Of a stretch of 64,000 nucleotides of DNA, positions 10,256 to 21,520 are shown piece after piece. This stretch comes from Pseudomonas benzenivorans (GTDB taxonomy: Bacteria > Pseudomonadota > Gammaproteobacteria > Pseudomonadales > Pseudomonadaceae): the NCBI RefSeq assembly GCF_900100495.1, contig NZ_FNCT01000004.1, forward strand, positions 62,001-126,000, given 5' to 3'. The first letter of the stretch is position 1. Every line of letters starts with the position of its first letter. The position numbers and the translations under genes were made by a program. The notes under the pieces were generated by a model. That model made no database searches and was not told the origin of the DNA. It saw only the letters and a list, made by a program, of their open reading frames with translations.

Positions 10256-11187
10256 CTGATGCAGTTGCGGCCCTGCTGCTTGGCCCGATAGAGCGCCTGG
10301 TCGGCGCGGGCGATCAGGCTCTGCAGGCTGTCTTTCGGGCGCATCTGCGCCATGCCGATCGAGACCGTGACGCCGGGCAGCACGCCGGCGGGTGAATAGA
10401 AGGAGCCGATCTGCTCGAGGCTGCAGCGCAAGCGCTCGCCGATGCGGCGGACTTCGCCCTCGGCGATTTCCGGCAGGAGGATGACGAACTCCTCGCCACC
10501 GTAGCGCACCAAGCTGTCCTTGGGGCGTAGCTGGTTGCGCAGGGTATGGGCCACCAGGCACAGGGCGTAGTCGCCGGCGAGGTGGCCGTGGCGGTCGTTG
10601 TAGACCTTGAAGTGGTCGACATCCAGCATCAGCATGCCCAGTGGCTGCCCGCTGAAGGCGCAACGGGTGCTTTCGCGCTGGTACACATGCTCCAGCCAGC
10701 GTCGGTTGAACGAGCCGGTGAGGGTGTCGACATTGGCATTCTGCTCGCTGTCGAGAATCAATCGGTTGCCCTGGCGCACTCGCTCGCAGAGCAGTTCCAG
10801 CAGGTTGTGCATCAGCTGTGGCGAATGCTGGCGCAGGGTCAGCAAGGACGCGCAATGCAGGCGCAGCACGCAGCTCGGTTCGGTCGCCACCACGTAGGCC
10901 GACGGCGGTTGGTTGTCGATGAAGCTGATTTCCCCGGCACAGTCGCCCGCGCTCAGGGTGCCGACCGGCTGGTTGTCCAGCGAGCCGAGGTAGACCTTGA
11001 ACTGGCCCTTGAGCAACAGGTAGAGGTAGTGATTGCGATTGAACGGCGAGAGCAGCACTTCGCCGGCTTCCACATCGCAGGCGCGAAATTCCTTGAGCAA
11101 GCGATCGATGCTGCTGACGGCGACGTTGTTGAACAACCGCAACTGCCGGACCTGGTGCAAGTCGGCCTGCCAACGAGCGGCTTTCAT
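10252..11187 (-). CDS. Cyclic-nucleotide-binding domain/GGDEF diguanylate cyclase
   Basis: A 311-residue signalling protein. The N-terminal cNMP-binding-like domain covers about residues 15-135 (LFNNVAVSSIDRLLKEF, HYLYLLLKGQFKVYLG, GDCAGEISFIDNQPPSAYV). A GGDEF domain follows (DTLTGSFNRRW, MLDVDHFKVYNDRHGH, YGGEEFVILLPE). The active site GGEEF and an RxxD inhibitory site (RPKD, five residues before GGEEF) are both present, so it should make c-di-GMP and be product-inhibited. No membrane segment is seen. The start is uncertain: ATG at 11187 is chosen, with an alternative 27 codons upstream. The TAG stop lies inside a repeat element. Confidence 0.85.
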   Translation of the reverse strand: MKAARWQADLHQVRQLRLFNNVAVSSIDRLLKEFRACDVEAGEVLLSPFNRNHYLYLLLKGQFKVYLGSLDNQPVGTLSAGDCAGEISFIDNQPPSAYVVATEPSCVLRLHCASLLTLRQHSPQLMHNLLELLCERVRQGNRLILDSEQNANVDTLTGSFNRRWLEHVYQRESTRCAFSGQPLGMLMLDVDHFKVYNDRHGHLAGDYALCLVAHTLRNQLRPKDSLVRYGGEEFVILLPEIAEGEVRRIGERLRCSLEQIGSFYSPAGVLPGVTVSIGMAQMRPKDSLQSLIARADQALYRAKQQGRNCIS

Positions 11188-11387
11188 TGCGCTTGCAGCC
11201 GTACGCGGCCTGCGTTGCAGGAGAAAAGTGGCATCGCGAACACTCCCTGTCGTATGGATGAACACCACAGGCGACAGTATTCCCGGGAGTGGACGCTGGC
11301 AATCCTTGGCGCGAGGCCGACCGACCAGCGGCAGGGAAAACTGACTGACCCGTCACAAATGGGCGCGTCCTTGCGCCCGCGACGCGT

Positions 11388-13295
11388 TCAGTCGGAGCTG
11401 TGCAGCTGGAAGCGCACGGCGAAGCCGGCCAGGCGCTCGGCCACGCGGCGTTCCAGCGCCGCATCCCGGCGGGGCAGCTGGATGTGGGCGAGCTGGCCTT
11501 GGCGCTCGTCGCTCAGCACCTCGACGCGGATGCCGGGGTCCAATTCCGCCAGGGCGGCCTGGTACACGCGGCGGATGGCGTCGAAGCGCAGGGTCGGCTT
11601 GAAGGTCTTGCCCACCGCGGTGACCGGGATGGCGTCGATGATCCACACGTCCTTGGGCACCGCCGCGCGCTCGGAGATGTGCGCGGCGGCATGCGCCAGC
11701 AGCTGCGCTTCGCTGGCCTGGCTGCCCGGCTTGAGCTGCACGTAGGCCACCGGCAGTTCGCCGGCCTTTTCGTCCGGTTTGCCGACCGCCGCGGCCATGG
11801 CCACGGCCGGGTGCTTGTGCAGCGCTTCCTCGATCATCTGCGGGTCGATGTTGTGGCCGCCACGGATGATCAGGTCCTTGCTGCGTCCGGTCAGCCAGAT
11901 GTAACCGTCGGCGTCGATGCGGCCGAGGTCGCCGGTGTTGAACCAGTCGCCGTCGACCCAGATGCCCTGGTTCTTGCTGGCCTGCAGGTAACCCTTGAAC
12001 ACCGTGGCGCCGCGGATGCACAGGTTGCCGATCTCGTTCTGCGCGGCATCCCTCAGGTAGCGGCCCTGCTCGTCGAGGAGCTTGATGCTGACCTCGCAGT
12101 AGGGCATGCGCAGGCCGATCGAGCCGGGCCGGCGTTCGCCGCCAACCGGGTTGGCGCAACTGCCGCAGGTGCCTTCGGTGAGGCCATAGCCTTCGATCAG
12201 GGTCAGGCCGGTCTTGGCCTCGAACTGGCGGATCAGCTCCACCGGCATCGGTGCGGCGCCGCACAGGGCGTATTTCAGCGAACTCAGGTCGTGGCCCGCG
12301 CTGGGCACCTGCAGCAGGCCGGCATAGATGGTCGGCACGCCGCTGAAGAAGCTGACCTTGTGGCGTTCGATGATCTTCCAGAAATTGCCGATCAGCGCCG
12401 TGTTGCGGTAGCCCTGCGGGGTGGCCAGCAGCACTTCGGCGCCGCCGCTGAAGGCGGTCAGGCCGGTGACGATGACGCCGTTGACGTGGAACAGCGGCAG
12501 GCCGCAGAGGGTCACGTCGCCCGGCGCGAAGCGGGTCACCAGGTTCATGCTGTAGGCCATCGCCACTTCGTTGCCGTGGCTGTGCGGCGCCAGCTTCGGC
12601 GTGCCGGTGGTGCCGCCGGTGTGGAAGTAGCTGGCGATGTCGTCCGCCTGGATGTCGCGGGCGCTTTCCAGGTGGTCGGCCGGGCAGGCGGCGATCAGTT
12701 CGTCGAAGTCCAGCACGCCGTCCGGCAGCGGCCCGCGTTGCGCCTTGAGCGCAGCGCGTTGCGCGTCCGGCAGCAGGTTTGCCAGGTCCACGCAGATCAC
12801 CGCCTTGAGTTCCGGCAGTTGGCCGCGCAGGGCTTCGACCTTGGCCCACAGGTCGGTGCCGGGGAAGGGCGCCAGGGTCACCAGCAGCTCGGAGTCGGAG
12901 GCATGGATCAGCTCGGCGATGTGCTCGGGTTCGAGCAGCGGGTTGATCGCGTTGACGATCCCGGCGGCCTCGCCGCCCCAGATGGTGAAGTGGGTCTGCG
13001 GCAGGTTGGGCAGCAGGAAGGAGACCGCCTTGCCCGGACGCAGGCCGAGGCGGTGAAAGGCGTTGGCGGTCTGGGTGACCTTGCCCAGCAGTTCCTGGTA
13101 GCTGAGCCGGTACGCCGGCTCGTCGGCCGTGCCCTGGAGGATGAAGGACAGCGCCGGCGCCCCGGGGTGGGCGGCGGCGCTGCGGCGGATCAGCTCATAG
13201 GTGCTGGCCGGCAGGTCGCGTTCGGCCAGCGGGGTCCGCTCGATCAGTTCGATGTCGCGCAGACTGCGAATCATGGGGGACTCGGTCATGTTCAT
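11388..13295 (-). CDS. AMP-binding acyl-CoA synthetase
   Basis: A 635-residue member of the ANL adenylate-forming superfamily, which activates a carboxylic acid as acyl-AMP and transfers it to CoA. The P-loop-like motif HTGGTTGTPKL, GLPLFHVNG, the adenine motif GYGLTEG, FNTGDLGRIDADGYIWL and the hinge GRSKDLIIRGGHNIDP are visible. The catalytic Lys is expected in VGKTFKPTLR. The tail past about residue 560 is longer than in many relatives. ATG starts at 13295 and 13289 are both possible. It ends a two-gene minus-strand unit behind the carboxylesterase, the same pair as in P. aeruginosa. Substrate unknown; a medium- or aryl-acid is as likely as a fatty acid. Confidence 0.87.
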   Translation of the reverse strand: MNMTESPMIRSLRDIELIERTPLAERDLPASTYELIRRSAAAHPGAPALSFILQGTADEPAYRLSYQELLGKVTQTANAFHRLGLRPGKAVSFLLPNLPQTHFTIWGGEAAGIVNAINPLLEPEHIAELIHASDSELLVTLAPFPGTDLWAKVEALRGQLPELKAVICVDLANLLPDAQRAALKAQRGPLPDGVLDFDELIAACPADHLESARDIQADDIASYFHTGGTTGTPKLAPHSHGNEVAMAYSMNLVTRFAPGDVTLCGLPLFHVNGVIVTGLTAFSGGAEVLLATPQGYRNTALIGNFWKIIERHKVSFFSGVPTIYAGLLQVPSAGHDLSSLKYALCGAAPMPVELIRQFEAKTGLTLIEGYGLTEGTCGSCANPVGGERRPGSIGLRMPYCEVSIKLLDEQGRYLRDAAQNEIGNLCIRGATVFKGYLQASKNQGIWVDGDWFNTGDLGRIDADGYIWLTGRSKDLIIRGGHNIDPQMIEEALHKHPAVAMAAAVGKPDEKAGELPVAYVQLKPGSQASEAQLLAHAAAHISERAAVPKDVWIIDAIPVTAVGKTFKPTLRFDAIRRVYQAALAELDPGIRVEVLSDERQGQLAHIQLPRRDAALERRVAERLAGFAVRFQLHSSD

Positions 13296-13311
13296 TCTCT
13301 ACCCGTGGAAT

Positions 13312-15478
<2,167 letters not shown>

Positions 15479-15576
15479 CTGTCTTTGCCGGCGTCCGTCC
15501 GAGGACGCCGGCATCGTTCTGATGACGTGAACCCCGTGCCCGCCGATGCGGGCATGGGTGTTCCAAGAGGGCTCTT

Positions 15577-16761
15577 ATGCAAACCACTGCAAATACCTCG
15601 CGCCCCAGGGCTTCGGTCTGGACCGATCCCAAGGTGCGTGCATGGCTATTCCAGATTCTTGCCGTGATCGTCGTCGTGGCGCTCGGCTGGTACCTGTTCG
15701 ACAACACCCAGACCAACCTGGAGAAGCGCGGCATCATCTCCGGTTTCGCCTTTCTCAATAACAGCGCCGGTTTCGGCATCGCCCAGCACCTGATCGACTA
15801 CAGCGAGAGCGACACCTACGGGCGCGTGTTCGTCATCGGCCTGCTCAATACCCTGCTGGTGTCGGTGATCGGCATCGTCGGGGCGACCATCCTCGGCTTT
15901 ATCCTCGGCGTCGCCCGGCTGTCGCCGAACTGGTTGATCGGCAAGCTGGCCACCGTATATATCGAAACCTTCCGCAACATCCCGCCGCTGCTGCAAATCT
16001 TCTTCTGGTACTTCGCGGTGATGCTTTCGCTGCCGGGGCCGCGGCAGAGTCTGGAGATCGGCCAGGCCTTCTTCCTCAATAGTCGCGGCCTGTACATGCC
16101 GGCCCCCAGCCCCACGGAAGCTTTCGTCACCTTCGTCGGTGCGCTGGTGGTGGCGATCATCGGCGCCGTGCTGGTGGCGCGCTGGTCGAAGAAACGTTTC
16201 GAGGCGACCGGCAAGCTGTTCCCGGTGTCGCTTGGCGCCGTGCCTTTGCTGCTGGGGCTACCCGGGTTGGCGGTGCTGCTGACCGGCAATCCGCTGCAAT
16301 GGAGCACGCCCGAGCTGACCGGTTTCAACTTCCGGGGCGGCTGGGTGATGATCCCGGAGCTGATCGCCCTGACCCTGGCGCTGACCATCTACACCGCCGC
16401 CTTCATCGCCGAGAACGTGCGCTCCGGGATTCTCGCAGTCAGCCATGGGCAGACCGAGGCCGCACGCTCCCTGGGCCTGCCGGCGGGCAAGACCCTGCGT
16501 CTGGTGATCATTCCCCAGGCCCTGCGGGTGATCATTCCGCCACTGACCAGCCAGTACCTCAACCTGGCGAAGAACTCCTCGCTGGCGGCCGGTATCGGTT
16601 ACCCGGACATGGTTTCGTTGTTCGCCGGCACCGTCCTCAACCAGACCGGCCAGGCCATCGAGGTGATCGCCATCACCATGAGCGTGTACCTGGCGATCAG
16701 TATCAGCATTTCCATGCTGATGAACTGGTACAACAAGCGCATTGCGCTGATCGAGCGGTAA
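15577..16761 (+). CDS. aapQ: Amino-acid ABC transporter permease AapQ
   Basis: A 394-residue inner-membrane permease. An N-terminal helix around residues 23-42 (LFQILAVIVVVALGWYLF) precedes the core. A first helical block with ETFRNIPPLLQIFFWY is separated by a loop insertion, typical of AapQ, from the C-terminal block carrying the EAA-type coupling loop (SHGQTEAARSLGLPAGK) that contacts the ATPase. It pairs with AapM (10 nt downstream) to form the channel. Length and two-part layout match AapQ/BztB rather than the short HisM type. Confidence 0.92.
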   Translation: MQTTANTSRPRASVWTDPKVRAWLFQILAVIVVVALGWYLFDNTQTNLEKRGIISGFAFLNNSAGFGIAQHLIDYSESDTYGRVFVIGLLNTLLVSVIGIVGATILGFILGVARLSPNWLIGKLATVYIETFRNIPPLLQIFFWYFAVMLSLPGPRQSLEIGQAFFLNSRGLYMPAPSPTEAFVTFVGALVVAIIGAVLVARWSKKRFEATGKLFPVSLGAVPLLLGLPGLAVLLTGNPLQWSTPELTGFNFRGGWVMIPELIALTLALTIYTAAFIAENVRSGILAVSHGQTEAARSLGLPAGKTLRLVIIPQALRVIIPPLTSQYLNLAKNSSLAAGIGYPDMVSLFAGTVLNQTGQAIEVIAITMSVYLAISISISMLMNWYNKRIALIER

Positions 16762-16771
16762 GGAGCAGCCC

Positions 16772-17869
16772 ATGCAAGTCCACACGTTCAAACCCGATCT
16801 GCCGCCACCGCTGCTGAGCGTCGGCGTACTCGGTTGGCTGCGCGCCAACCTGTTTTCCAGCTGGTTCAACACCTTGTTGACCCTGTTCGCCGCCTACCTG
16901 GTCTGGCTGATCGTGCCGCCGCTGCTCCAGTGGGCCTTCCTCGATGCCGACTGGGTCGGCACTACCCGCGCGGATTGCACCGGCGATGGCGCCTGTTGGG
17001 TGTTCGTCCAGCAGCGTTTCAGCCAGTTCATGTACGGCTTCTATCCCACCGAGCTGCGTTGGCGCGTCGACCTCACCCTGTGGCTGGCGGTAATCGGCGC
17101 GGCGCCACTGTTCATCCCGCAGATGCCGCGCAAGGCCGTGTACGGCCTGGGCTTCCTGGTGGTGTATCCGCTGCTGGCCTACTGGCTGCTGCACGGCGGT
17201 TTCTTCGGGTTGTCCACGGTCTCCACCAGCCAATGGGGCGGCCTGATGCTGACCCTGGTGATCGCCTCCGTGGGCATCGCCGGCGCCTTGCCGCTGGGCA
17301 TAGTGCTGGCGCTCGGACGGCGCTCGGACATGCCGGCGATCCGGGTGATCTGCGTGACCTTCATCGAGTTCTGGCGCGGCGTACCGCTGATCACCGTGCT
17401 GTTCATGTCCTCGGTGATGTTGCCGCTGTTCCTCCCAGAGGGGTTGAGCTTCGACAAGCTGATGCGCGCACTGATCGGGGTGATCCTGTTCCAGTCGGCC
17501 TACATCGCCGAAGTGGTGCGCGGCGGCCTGCAAGCCATCCCCAAGGGCCAGTACGAAGCGGCGGCGGCCATGGGCCTGGGCTACTGGCGGATGATGGGCC
17601 TGGTGATTTTGCCGCAGGCGCTGAAGCTGGTGATTCCGGGCATCGTCAACACCTTCATCGCCCTGTTCAAGGACACCAGCCTGGTGATCATCATCGGCCT
17701 GTTCGACGTGCTCAACAGCATCAAGCAAGCCACCACCGACCCGGCCTGGCTGGGCATGGCCACCGAAGGCTATGTGTTCGCCGCCCTGCTTTTCTGGATT
17801 TTCTGTTTTGGTATGTCCCGCTACTCCATGCACCTGGAGCGCAAGCTGGACACCGGCCATAAGCGTTAG
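16772..17869 (+). CDS. aapM: Amino-acid ABC transporter permease AapM
   Basis: A 365-residue second permease of the operon. It has an N-terminal helix ([21 protein letters not shown]), a central region with several membrane helices, and a C-terminal transporter core containing [21 protein letters not shown] and the EAA loop [18 protein letters not shown]. The long N-terminal part and the end [13 protein letters not shown] are typical of AapM/BztC. It lies 10 nt after aapQ and 11 nt before the ATPase gene, so all are co-transcribed. Confidence 0.92.
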   Translation: MQVHTFKPDLPPPLLSVGVLGWLRANLFSSWFNTLLTLFAAYLVWLIVPPLLQWAFLDADWVGTTRADCTGDGACWVFVQQRFSQFMYGFYPTELRWRVDLTLWLAVIGAAPLFIPQMPRKAVYGLGFLVVYPLLAYWLLHGGFFGLSTVSTSQWGGLMLTLVIASVGIAGALPLGIVLALGRRSDMPAIRVICVTFIEFWRGVPLITVLFMSSVMLPLFLPEGLSFDKLMRALIGVILFQSAYIAEVVRGGLQAIPKGQYEAAAAMGLGYWRMMGLVILPQALKLVIPGIVNTFIALFKDTSLVIIIGLFDVLNSIKQATTDPAWLGMATEGYVFAALLFWIFCFGMSRYSMHLERKLDTGHKR

Positions 17870-17880
17870 GAGCCCATTCA

Positions 17881-18642
17881 ATGTCTGCAGCAATCAAACA
17901 AACCAGCGCCGAGCCGATGATCCTGATGGAGGGCGTGCACAAGTGGTACGGCCAGTTCCACGTGCTCAAGGACATCAACCTGCGCGTGCAAGCGGGCGAG
18001 CGCATCGTCCTCTGCGGTCCGTCCGGCTCCGGCAAGTCCACCGCCATTCGTTGCATCAACCGCCTGGAAGAGCACCAGCAGGGACGCATCGTGGTCGATG
18101 GCACCGAACTGACCCACGACCTCAAGCACATCGAGGCGGTGCGTCGCGAGGTTGGCATGGTGTTCCAGCACTTCAACCTGTTCCCGCACCTGAGCGTGCT
18201 GCAGAACTGCACCCTGGCGCCGATGTGGGTGCGCAAGATGCCCAAGCGTCAGGCCGAAGAGATCGCCATGCACTACCTCGAGCGCGTGCGTATCCCCGAA
18301 CAGGCCCTCAAGTACCCGGGGCAGCTCTCCGGTGGTCAGCAGCAGCGCGTGGCCATCGCCCGGGCGCTGTGCATGAAGCCGAAGATCATGCTGTTCGACG
18401 AGCCGACCTCGGCGCTCGATCCGGAAATGGTCAAGGAGGTATTGGACACCATGGTCAGCCTGGCCGAAGACGGCATGACCATGCTCTGCGTGACCCACGA
18501 GATGGGCTTTGCCCGCACCGTGGCGAACCGGGTGATCTTTCTGGACAAGGGCGAGATCGTCGAAGAGGCCGAGCCGAACACCTTCTTCACCAACCCGCAA
18601 AACGAGCGCACCAAGCTGTTCCTCAGCCAGATCCTGCACTGA
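17881..18642 (+). CDS. aapP: Amino-acid ABC transporter ATPase AapP
   Basis: A 253-residue ATP-binding subunit that powers uptake through AapQM. Walker [11 protein letters not shown]-loop [11 protein letters not shown], the signature [15 protein letters not shown], Walker [13 protein letters not shown] and the switch His in CVTHEMGFA are all intact. An AGGAG ribosome site precedes the ATG. It is the last gene of the operon, followed within 20 bases by a strong terminator. Confidence 0.94.
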   Translation: MSAAIKQTSAEPMILMEGVHKWYGQFHVLKDINLRVQAGERIVLCGPSGSGKSTAIRCINRLEEHQQGRIVVDGTELTHDLKHIEAVRREVGMVFQHFNLFPHLSVLQNCTLAPMWVRKMPKRQAEEIAMHYLERVRIPEQALKYPGQLSGGQQQRVAIARALCMKPKIMLFDEPTSALDPEMVKEVLDTMVSLAEDGMTMLCVTHEMGFARTVANRVIFLDKGEIVEEAEPNTFFTNPQNERTKLFLSQILH

Positions 18643-18660
18643 CAACCCGCTGCAACGAAG

Positions 18661-18686
18661 AAGGGAGCCTACGGGCTCCCTTTTTT
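18661..18686 (+). terminator. Rho-independent terminator of aapJQMP
   Basis: Stem GGGAGCC (18663-18669) with GGCTCCC (18674-18680), a four-base loop, then six T. It follows the aapP stop codon directly. Confidence 0.9.
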
Positions 18687-18703
18687 GTGCCGGCTGCTTT
18701 TTC

Positions 18704-18745
18704 GTAGATACCGTCTTGTCCCTCAGCGGGCAAGACGGTATCTAC
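18704..18745. repeat. Long perfect inverted repeat between convergent genes
   Basis: GTAGATACCGTCTTG (18704-18718) and CAAGACGGTATCTAC (18731-18745) are exact inverted copies. Inside, CCC and GGG extend the stem past a single-base bulge. On the minus strand it lies just after the GlxA-type regulator gene but is not followed by a T run, so it is not a textbook terminator. Confidence 0.65.
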
Positions 18746-18763
18746 TGCTTTGCGCCGCGCACC

Positions 18764-19717
18764 TTATGGTGCCTGCCGCAGGCGCCGGCGGAAGGCCCCC
18801 GGGGTTTCCCCGCAGAGCTGCTTGAACAGCTTGGCGAAGGTCGCGCGATCGGCATAGCCGACCTGCGCGGCGACCTGCTCCAGCGAGCGCGCCGGGTTGC
18901 GCAGGGCGGCTTGCGCCGTACTGATGCGCAGACGCTGCAGATAGTCGTTGGGCGTCAGCCCGGTGCCGGCCTTGAAGCGCCGCAGCAAGGTGCGCGGCGA
19001 GCAGCTGGCCTGCGCCGCCAGGCGCTTGAGGTCGATCGGCTCGGCATGATGGTGCTGGAGCCAGTGCAACAGTGGGCCGATCTGCCAGTCCTCGCTGCTC
19101 ACCTGGGGCAGCAACGGCGCGAAGCGCGACTGGCGGCCGCGCCGGCTGTCGAACACCAGCGCGTTGGCGACCCGTTGCGCCAAGTCGTCGCCGGCATGCC
19201 AGCCGATCAGGTACAGGCACAGGTCCAGGCCGGCCTGGGCGCCGCCGGAGCTGAGCAGGTTGCCGTCGTGGCACAGCAGTTCGTCGATGTCCAGGCGGAC
19301 CTGCGGGAAGCGCTGGCGAAACTGCTCGGCCAAGGCCCAGTGGGTGGTGGCGCGGCGACCGTCGAGCAGGCCCGCGGCGGCCAGCAGGAAGGCGCTGCTG
19401 CACAGGCTGGCGAGCTGTTGGCTGGCCGGGCGCTGCGCCAGCCAGGGCAACAGCGCGGCATTGGCGGCGAGCGTGGCGTCGATGGCACTACCGGTGGCGG
19501 GCAGCATCAGCAGCTCGGCGCGTTCGCCCAGCCGCAGGCCACCATCCACCTGGATGTGGGCGAAATCCAGCGCGACCGGCTGGCCATCCCGGCTGAAGCG
19601 CTGCACCTTGAACAACGGCCGCGCGGCCAGACGGTTGGCCAGGGTGAAGGCATCGCTGGCCATGCTCAGGCTGGAGCACAGCGTTTGCGGGCAGACGTAG
19701 AGCGCGATGTTGAGCAT
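18764..19717 (-). CDS. GlxA-type AraC family transcriptional regulator (DJ-1/PfpI-like plus HTH)
   Basis: A 317-residue regulator with an N-terminal class I amidotransferase/DJ-1-like domain (residues about 1-180, with LCSSAFLLAAAGLLDGRRATTHW around the former nucleophile elbow). A C-terminal AraC-type double helix-turn-helix follows (LKRLAAQASCSPRTLLRRF, LEQVAAQVGYADRATFAKLF). Members of this group control catabolism of carnitine, arginine, choline and similar nitrogen compounds. It is divergent from an NTF2-like gene across 120 bases that hold two palindromes (19740-19777). Its effector is unknown. Confidence 0.87.
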   Translation of the reverse strand: MLNIALYVCPQTLCSSLSMASDAFTLANRLAARPLFKVQRFSRDGQPVALDFAHIQVDGGLRLGERAELLMLPATGSAIDATLAANAALLPWLAQRPASQQLASLCSSAFLLAAAGLLDGRRATTHWALAEQFRQRFPQVRLDIDELLCHDGNLLSSGGAQAGLDLCLYLIGWHAGDDLAQRVANALVFDSRRGRQSRFAPLLPQVSSEDWQIGPLLHWLQHHHAEPIDLKRLAAQASCSPRTLLRRFKAGTGLTPNDYLQRLRISTAQAALRNPARSLEQVAAQVGYADRATFAKLFKQLCGETPGAFRRRLRQAP

Positions 19718-19739
19718 GGCGAACCGCAGATGCGAAGAG

Positions 19740-19777
19740 TGTGGCGATTATTGCCACAAGGTTGGCGTAATCGCCAA
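19740..19777. promoter_or_regulatory. Twin palindromic operators in divergent promoter
   Basis: TGTGGC-N7-GCCACA (19740-19758) and TTGGCG-TAAT-CGCCAA (19762-19777) are two perfect 6-bp inverted repeats, both built on TGGCG/GCCA half sites and three bases apart. They lie 23-60 bases upstream of the GlxA-type regulator start and 61-98 bases upstream of the NTF2-like start. Likely binding sites of that regulator; inferred. Confidence 0.5.
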
Positions 19778-19837
19778 TCGCCGTTCGGCGCATTCCCGGC
19801 GATACTCGGTGCAGTCCTTACTGCGGAGCATTCTTGC

Positions 19838-20308
19838 ATGAGCCATCCCAATGCCGAACTGATCACGCGTTTCTACCGGGCCTTCCAGCATCTCGATGCC
19901 GAGGGCATGGCGGCCTGCTATACCGACGATGTGTGCTTCAGCGACCCGGTGTTCCAGGATCTGCGCGGCGACGAGGCGGTCGACATGTGGCGCATGCTGG
20001 CGGCGCGCGCGCAAGACTTCTCGCTGACCTTCGACCAGGTGCAGGCGGACGACCGGCAGGGCAGCGCCCATTGGGTGGCGACCTACCTGTTCAGCCAGAC
20101 CGGCAACACGGTGGTCAACCGCATCGAGGCCCGCTTCGTCTTTCGCGACGGCAAGATCGCCGAGCATCGCGATCATTTCGACCTGTGGCGCTGGGCGCGC
20201 CAGGCTCTGGGCCTCAAGGGACTGCTGCTGGGCTGGGCGCCGCCGGTGCAGAACGCCATTCGCCGACAGGCCGGCAAGGGCTTGCGGCAGTTCAGGGCGT
20301 CTCGATAG
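19838..20308 (+). CDS. NTF2-like/SnoaL-like protein
   Basis: A 156-residue protein with a cone-shaped NTF2/SnoaL-like domain over about residues 5-115. It begins AELITRFYRAFQHLDAEGMAACY and continues with the acidic DDVCFSDPVFQDLRGDEAVD and, in the second half, FRDGKIAEHRDHFDLWRW. Such folds serve as small isomerases, hydrolases or ligand-binding proteins, so the reaction cannot be given. No signal peptide. It is divergent from the GlxA-type regulator and probably its target. The C-terminus (AIRRQAGKGLRQFRASR) is basic. Confidence 0.82.
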   Translation: MSHPNAELITRFYRAFQHLDAEGMAACYTDDVCFSDPVFQDLRGDEAVDMWRMLAARAQDFSLTFDQVQADDRQGSAHWVATYLFSQTGNTVVNRIEARFVFRDGKIAEHRDHFDLWRWARQALGLKGLLLGWAPPVQNAIRRQAGKGLRQFRASR

Positions 20309-20443
20309 ACCTCGGGTCCAGGCGGTTAGCCGTTCGGGCGAACGAAATGCTAGGCTCCCGGTCCGAACCTTCATCGACGACAGGCACCAGTGGCGAGCCT
20401 GGGCTATTCGTTGGAGGCCAGTCCGTCCGCCGGGAGCCCGAGC

Positions 20444-21163
20444 ATGAGTGCCATGTCGTTGTCCGCCAGCAAAGCCAAGGCCTGGAGCGTGCATGCGGTG
20501 ACCGCCAGCGGGGTGATTCTCGCCCTGCTGGCCTTGCTCGCCGTGCTCGACGGTCGGCCGCAGGCCTGCCTGCTCTGGCTGGGTCTGGCGCTGCTGGTGG
20601 ATGGCCTGGATGGCACCCTGGCGCGCAAGTTCCACGTCAAGACCGAGCTGCCCAATTTCGATGGCGCCACGCTGGACCTGGTGATCGACTACCTGACCTA
20701 TGTGTTCATCCCGGCGATCTTCGTCTACCGCTTCATTCCGCTGCCCGAATACACCCTGTTGCCGGCGGTTGGGCTGATTCTGCTGTCCTCGCTGTTCTGC
20801 TTCTGCAACGTCAACATGAAGAGCAAGGACAATTACTTCGTCGGCTTCCCGGCGGCGTGGAACGTGGTGGTGGTGTACTTCTACCTGCTGGAGTTCGCCC
20901 CCTGGCTGAGCTTCGTCACCATCCTGGCTCTGTCGGGCCTGACCCTGACGCGGGTGAAGTTCCTCCACCCGTTCCGGGTCAAGGCGTTCATGTCGCTGAA
21001 TATCGCGGTGACCCTGCTGTGGATGTTTGCCTGTGCCTGGCTGATCCTGCTGTACCCGCTCAATTCGACCTGGCTGGTGGCGGTCTGGCTGCTGACGTCC
21101 AGCTACTTCGTCGGTGTCTGCCTGTGGCGCACCGCGCGCGAGTGGTTCGCCGCCGATGAGTGA
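20444..21163 (+). CDS. pcs: Phosphatidylcholine synthase (CDP-alcohol phosphatidyltransferase family)
   Basis: A 239-residue inner-membrane enzyme that condenses choline with CDP-diacylglycerol to give phosphatidylcholine. The family motif is present as [10 protein letters not shown] followed by [12 protein letters not shown], which supplies the metal-binding Asp residues. Six or more hydrophobic helices are visible, such as [22 protein letters not shown] and [20 protein letters not shown] at 20444 is chosen because GGGAG lies upstream and the length fits the family. A GTG 18 codons earlier is the alternative. The stop overlaps the next gene by 8 bases. Confidence 0.88.
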   Translation: MSAMSLSASKAKAWSVHAVTASGVILALLALLAVLDGRPQACLLWLGLALLVDGLDGTLARKFHVKTELPNFDGATLDLVIDYLTYVFIPAIFVYRFIPLPEYTLLPAVGLILLSSLFCFCNVNMKSKDNYFVGFPAAWNVVVVYFYLLEFAPWLSFVTILALSGLTLTRVKFLHPFRVKAFMSLNIAVTLLWMFACAWLILLYPLNSTWLVAVWLLTSSYFVGVCLWRTAREWFAADE

Positions 21164-21455
21164 GCCCACCGGCAAAGCCTGGTTCGTCTACCTGGTGCGT
21201 GCGCAGAACGGCGCGCTGTACTGCGGCATCAGCGACGACCCGCAGCGGCGCTTCACCCAGCATCGCAGCGGCAAGGGCGCGCGGTTCTTCCATTCCAGCC
21301 CGGCGGTGGCCCTGGTCTACAGCGAGGCCTGCGCAGGCAAGGGCGATGCACTGCGCCGCGAGCGGGCGATCAAGCGTTTGGGCAAGGCCGCCAAGGAGGC
21401 GCTGGCGGCCGCCGGCGGCCTTATCGCTGCGCTTGATGGCGAGCTATCAGGCTAA
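21156..21455 (+). CDS. GIY-YIG nuclease-fold protein (UPF0213/YhbQ type)
   Basis: A 99-residue single GIY-YIG domain protein. [24 protein letters not shown] is the GIY-YIG core in two parts (VYLVR and YCGIS), followed by the Arg of PQRRFTQH, then a Lys/Arg-rich helix [13 protein letters not shown] and the C-terminal part. The family includes YhbQ, a small nuclease-like protein whose role is poorly defined. ATG at 21156 overlaps the end of pcs by 8 bases, so translation is probably coupled. Confidence 0.87.
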   Translation: MSEPTGKAWFVYLVRAQNGALYCGISDDPQRRFTQHRSGKGARFFHSSPAVALVYSEACAGKGDALRRERAIKRLGKAAKEALAAAGGLIAALDGELSG

Positions 21456-21520
21456 GCGGGTAGGCCACTGCGGCCTGCGCGGGTAAGCTGCGGCTTTCCC
21501 ATCGCATTGCGGAGCCTGTC

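Noticed and set aside
11361..11378. Hairpin GGGCGC-N6-GCGCCC after the acyl-CoA synthetase gene
   Set aside because: Short stem with no clear T run; too weak to call a terminator.
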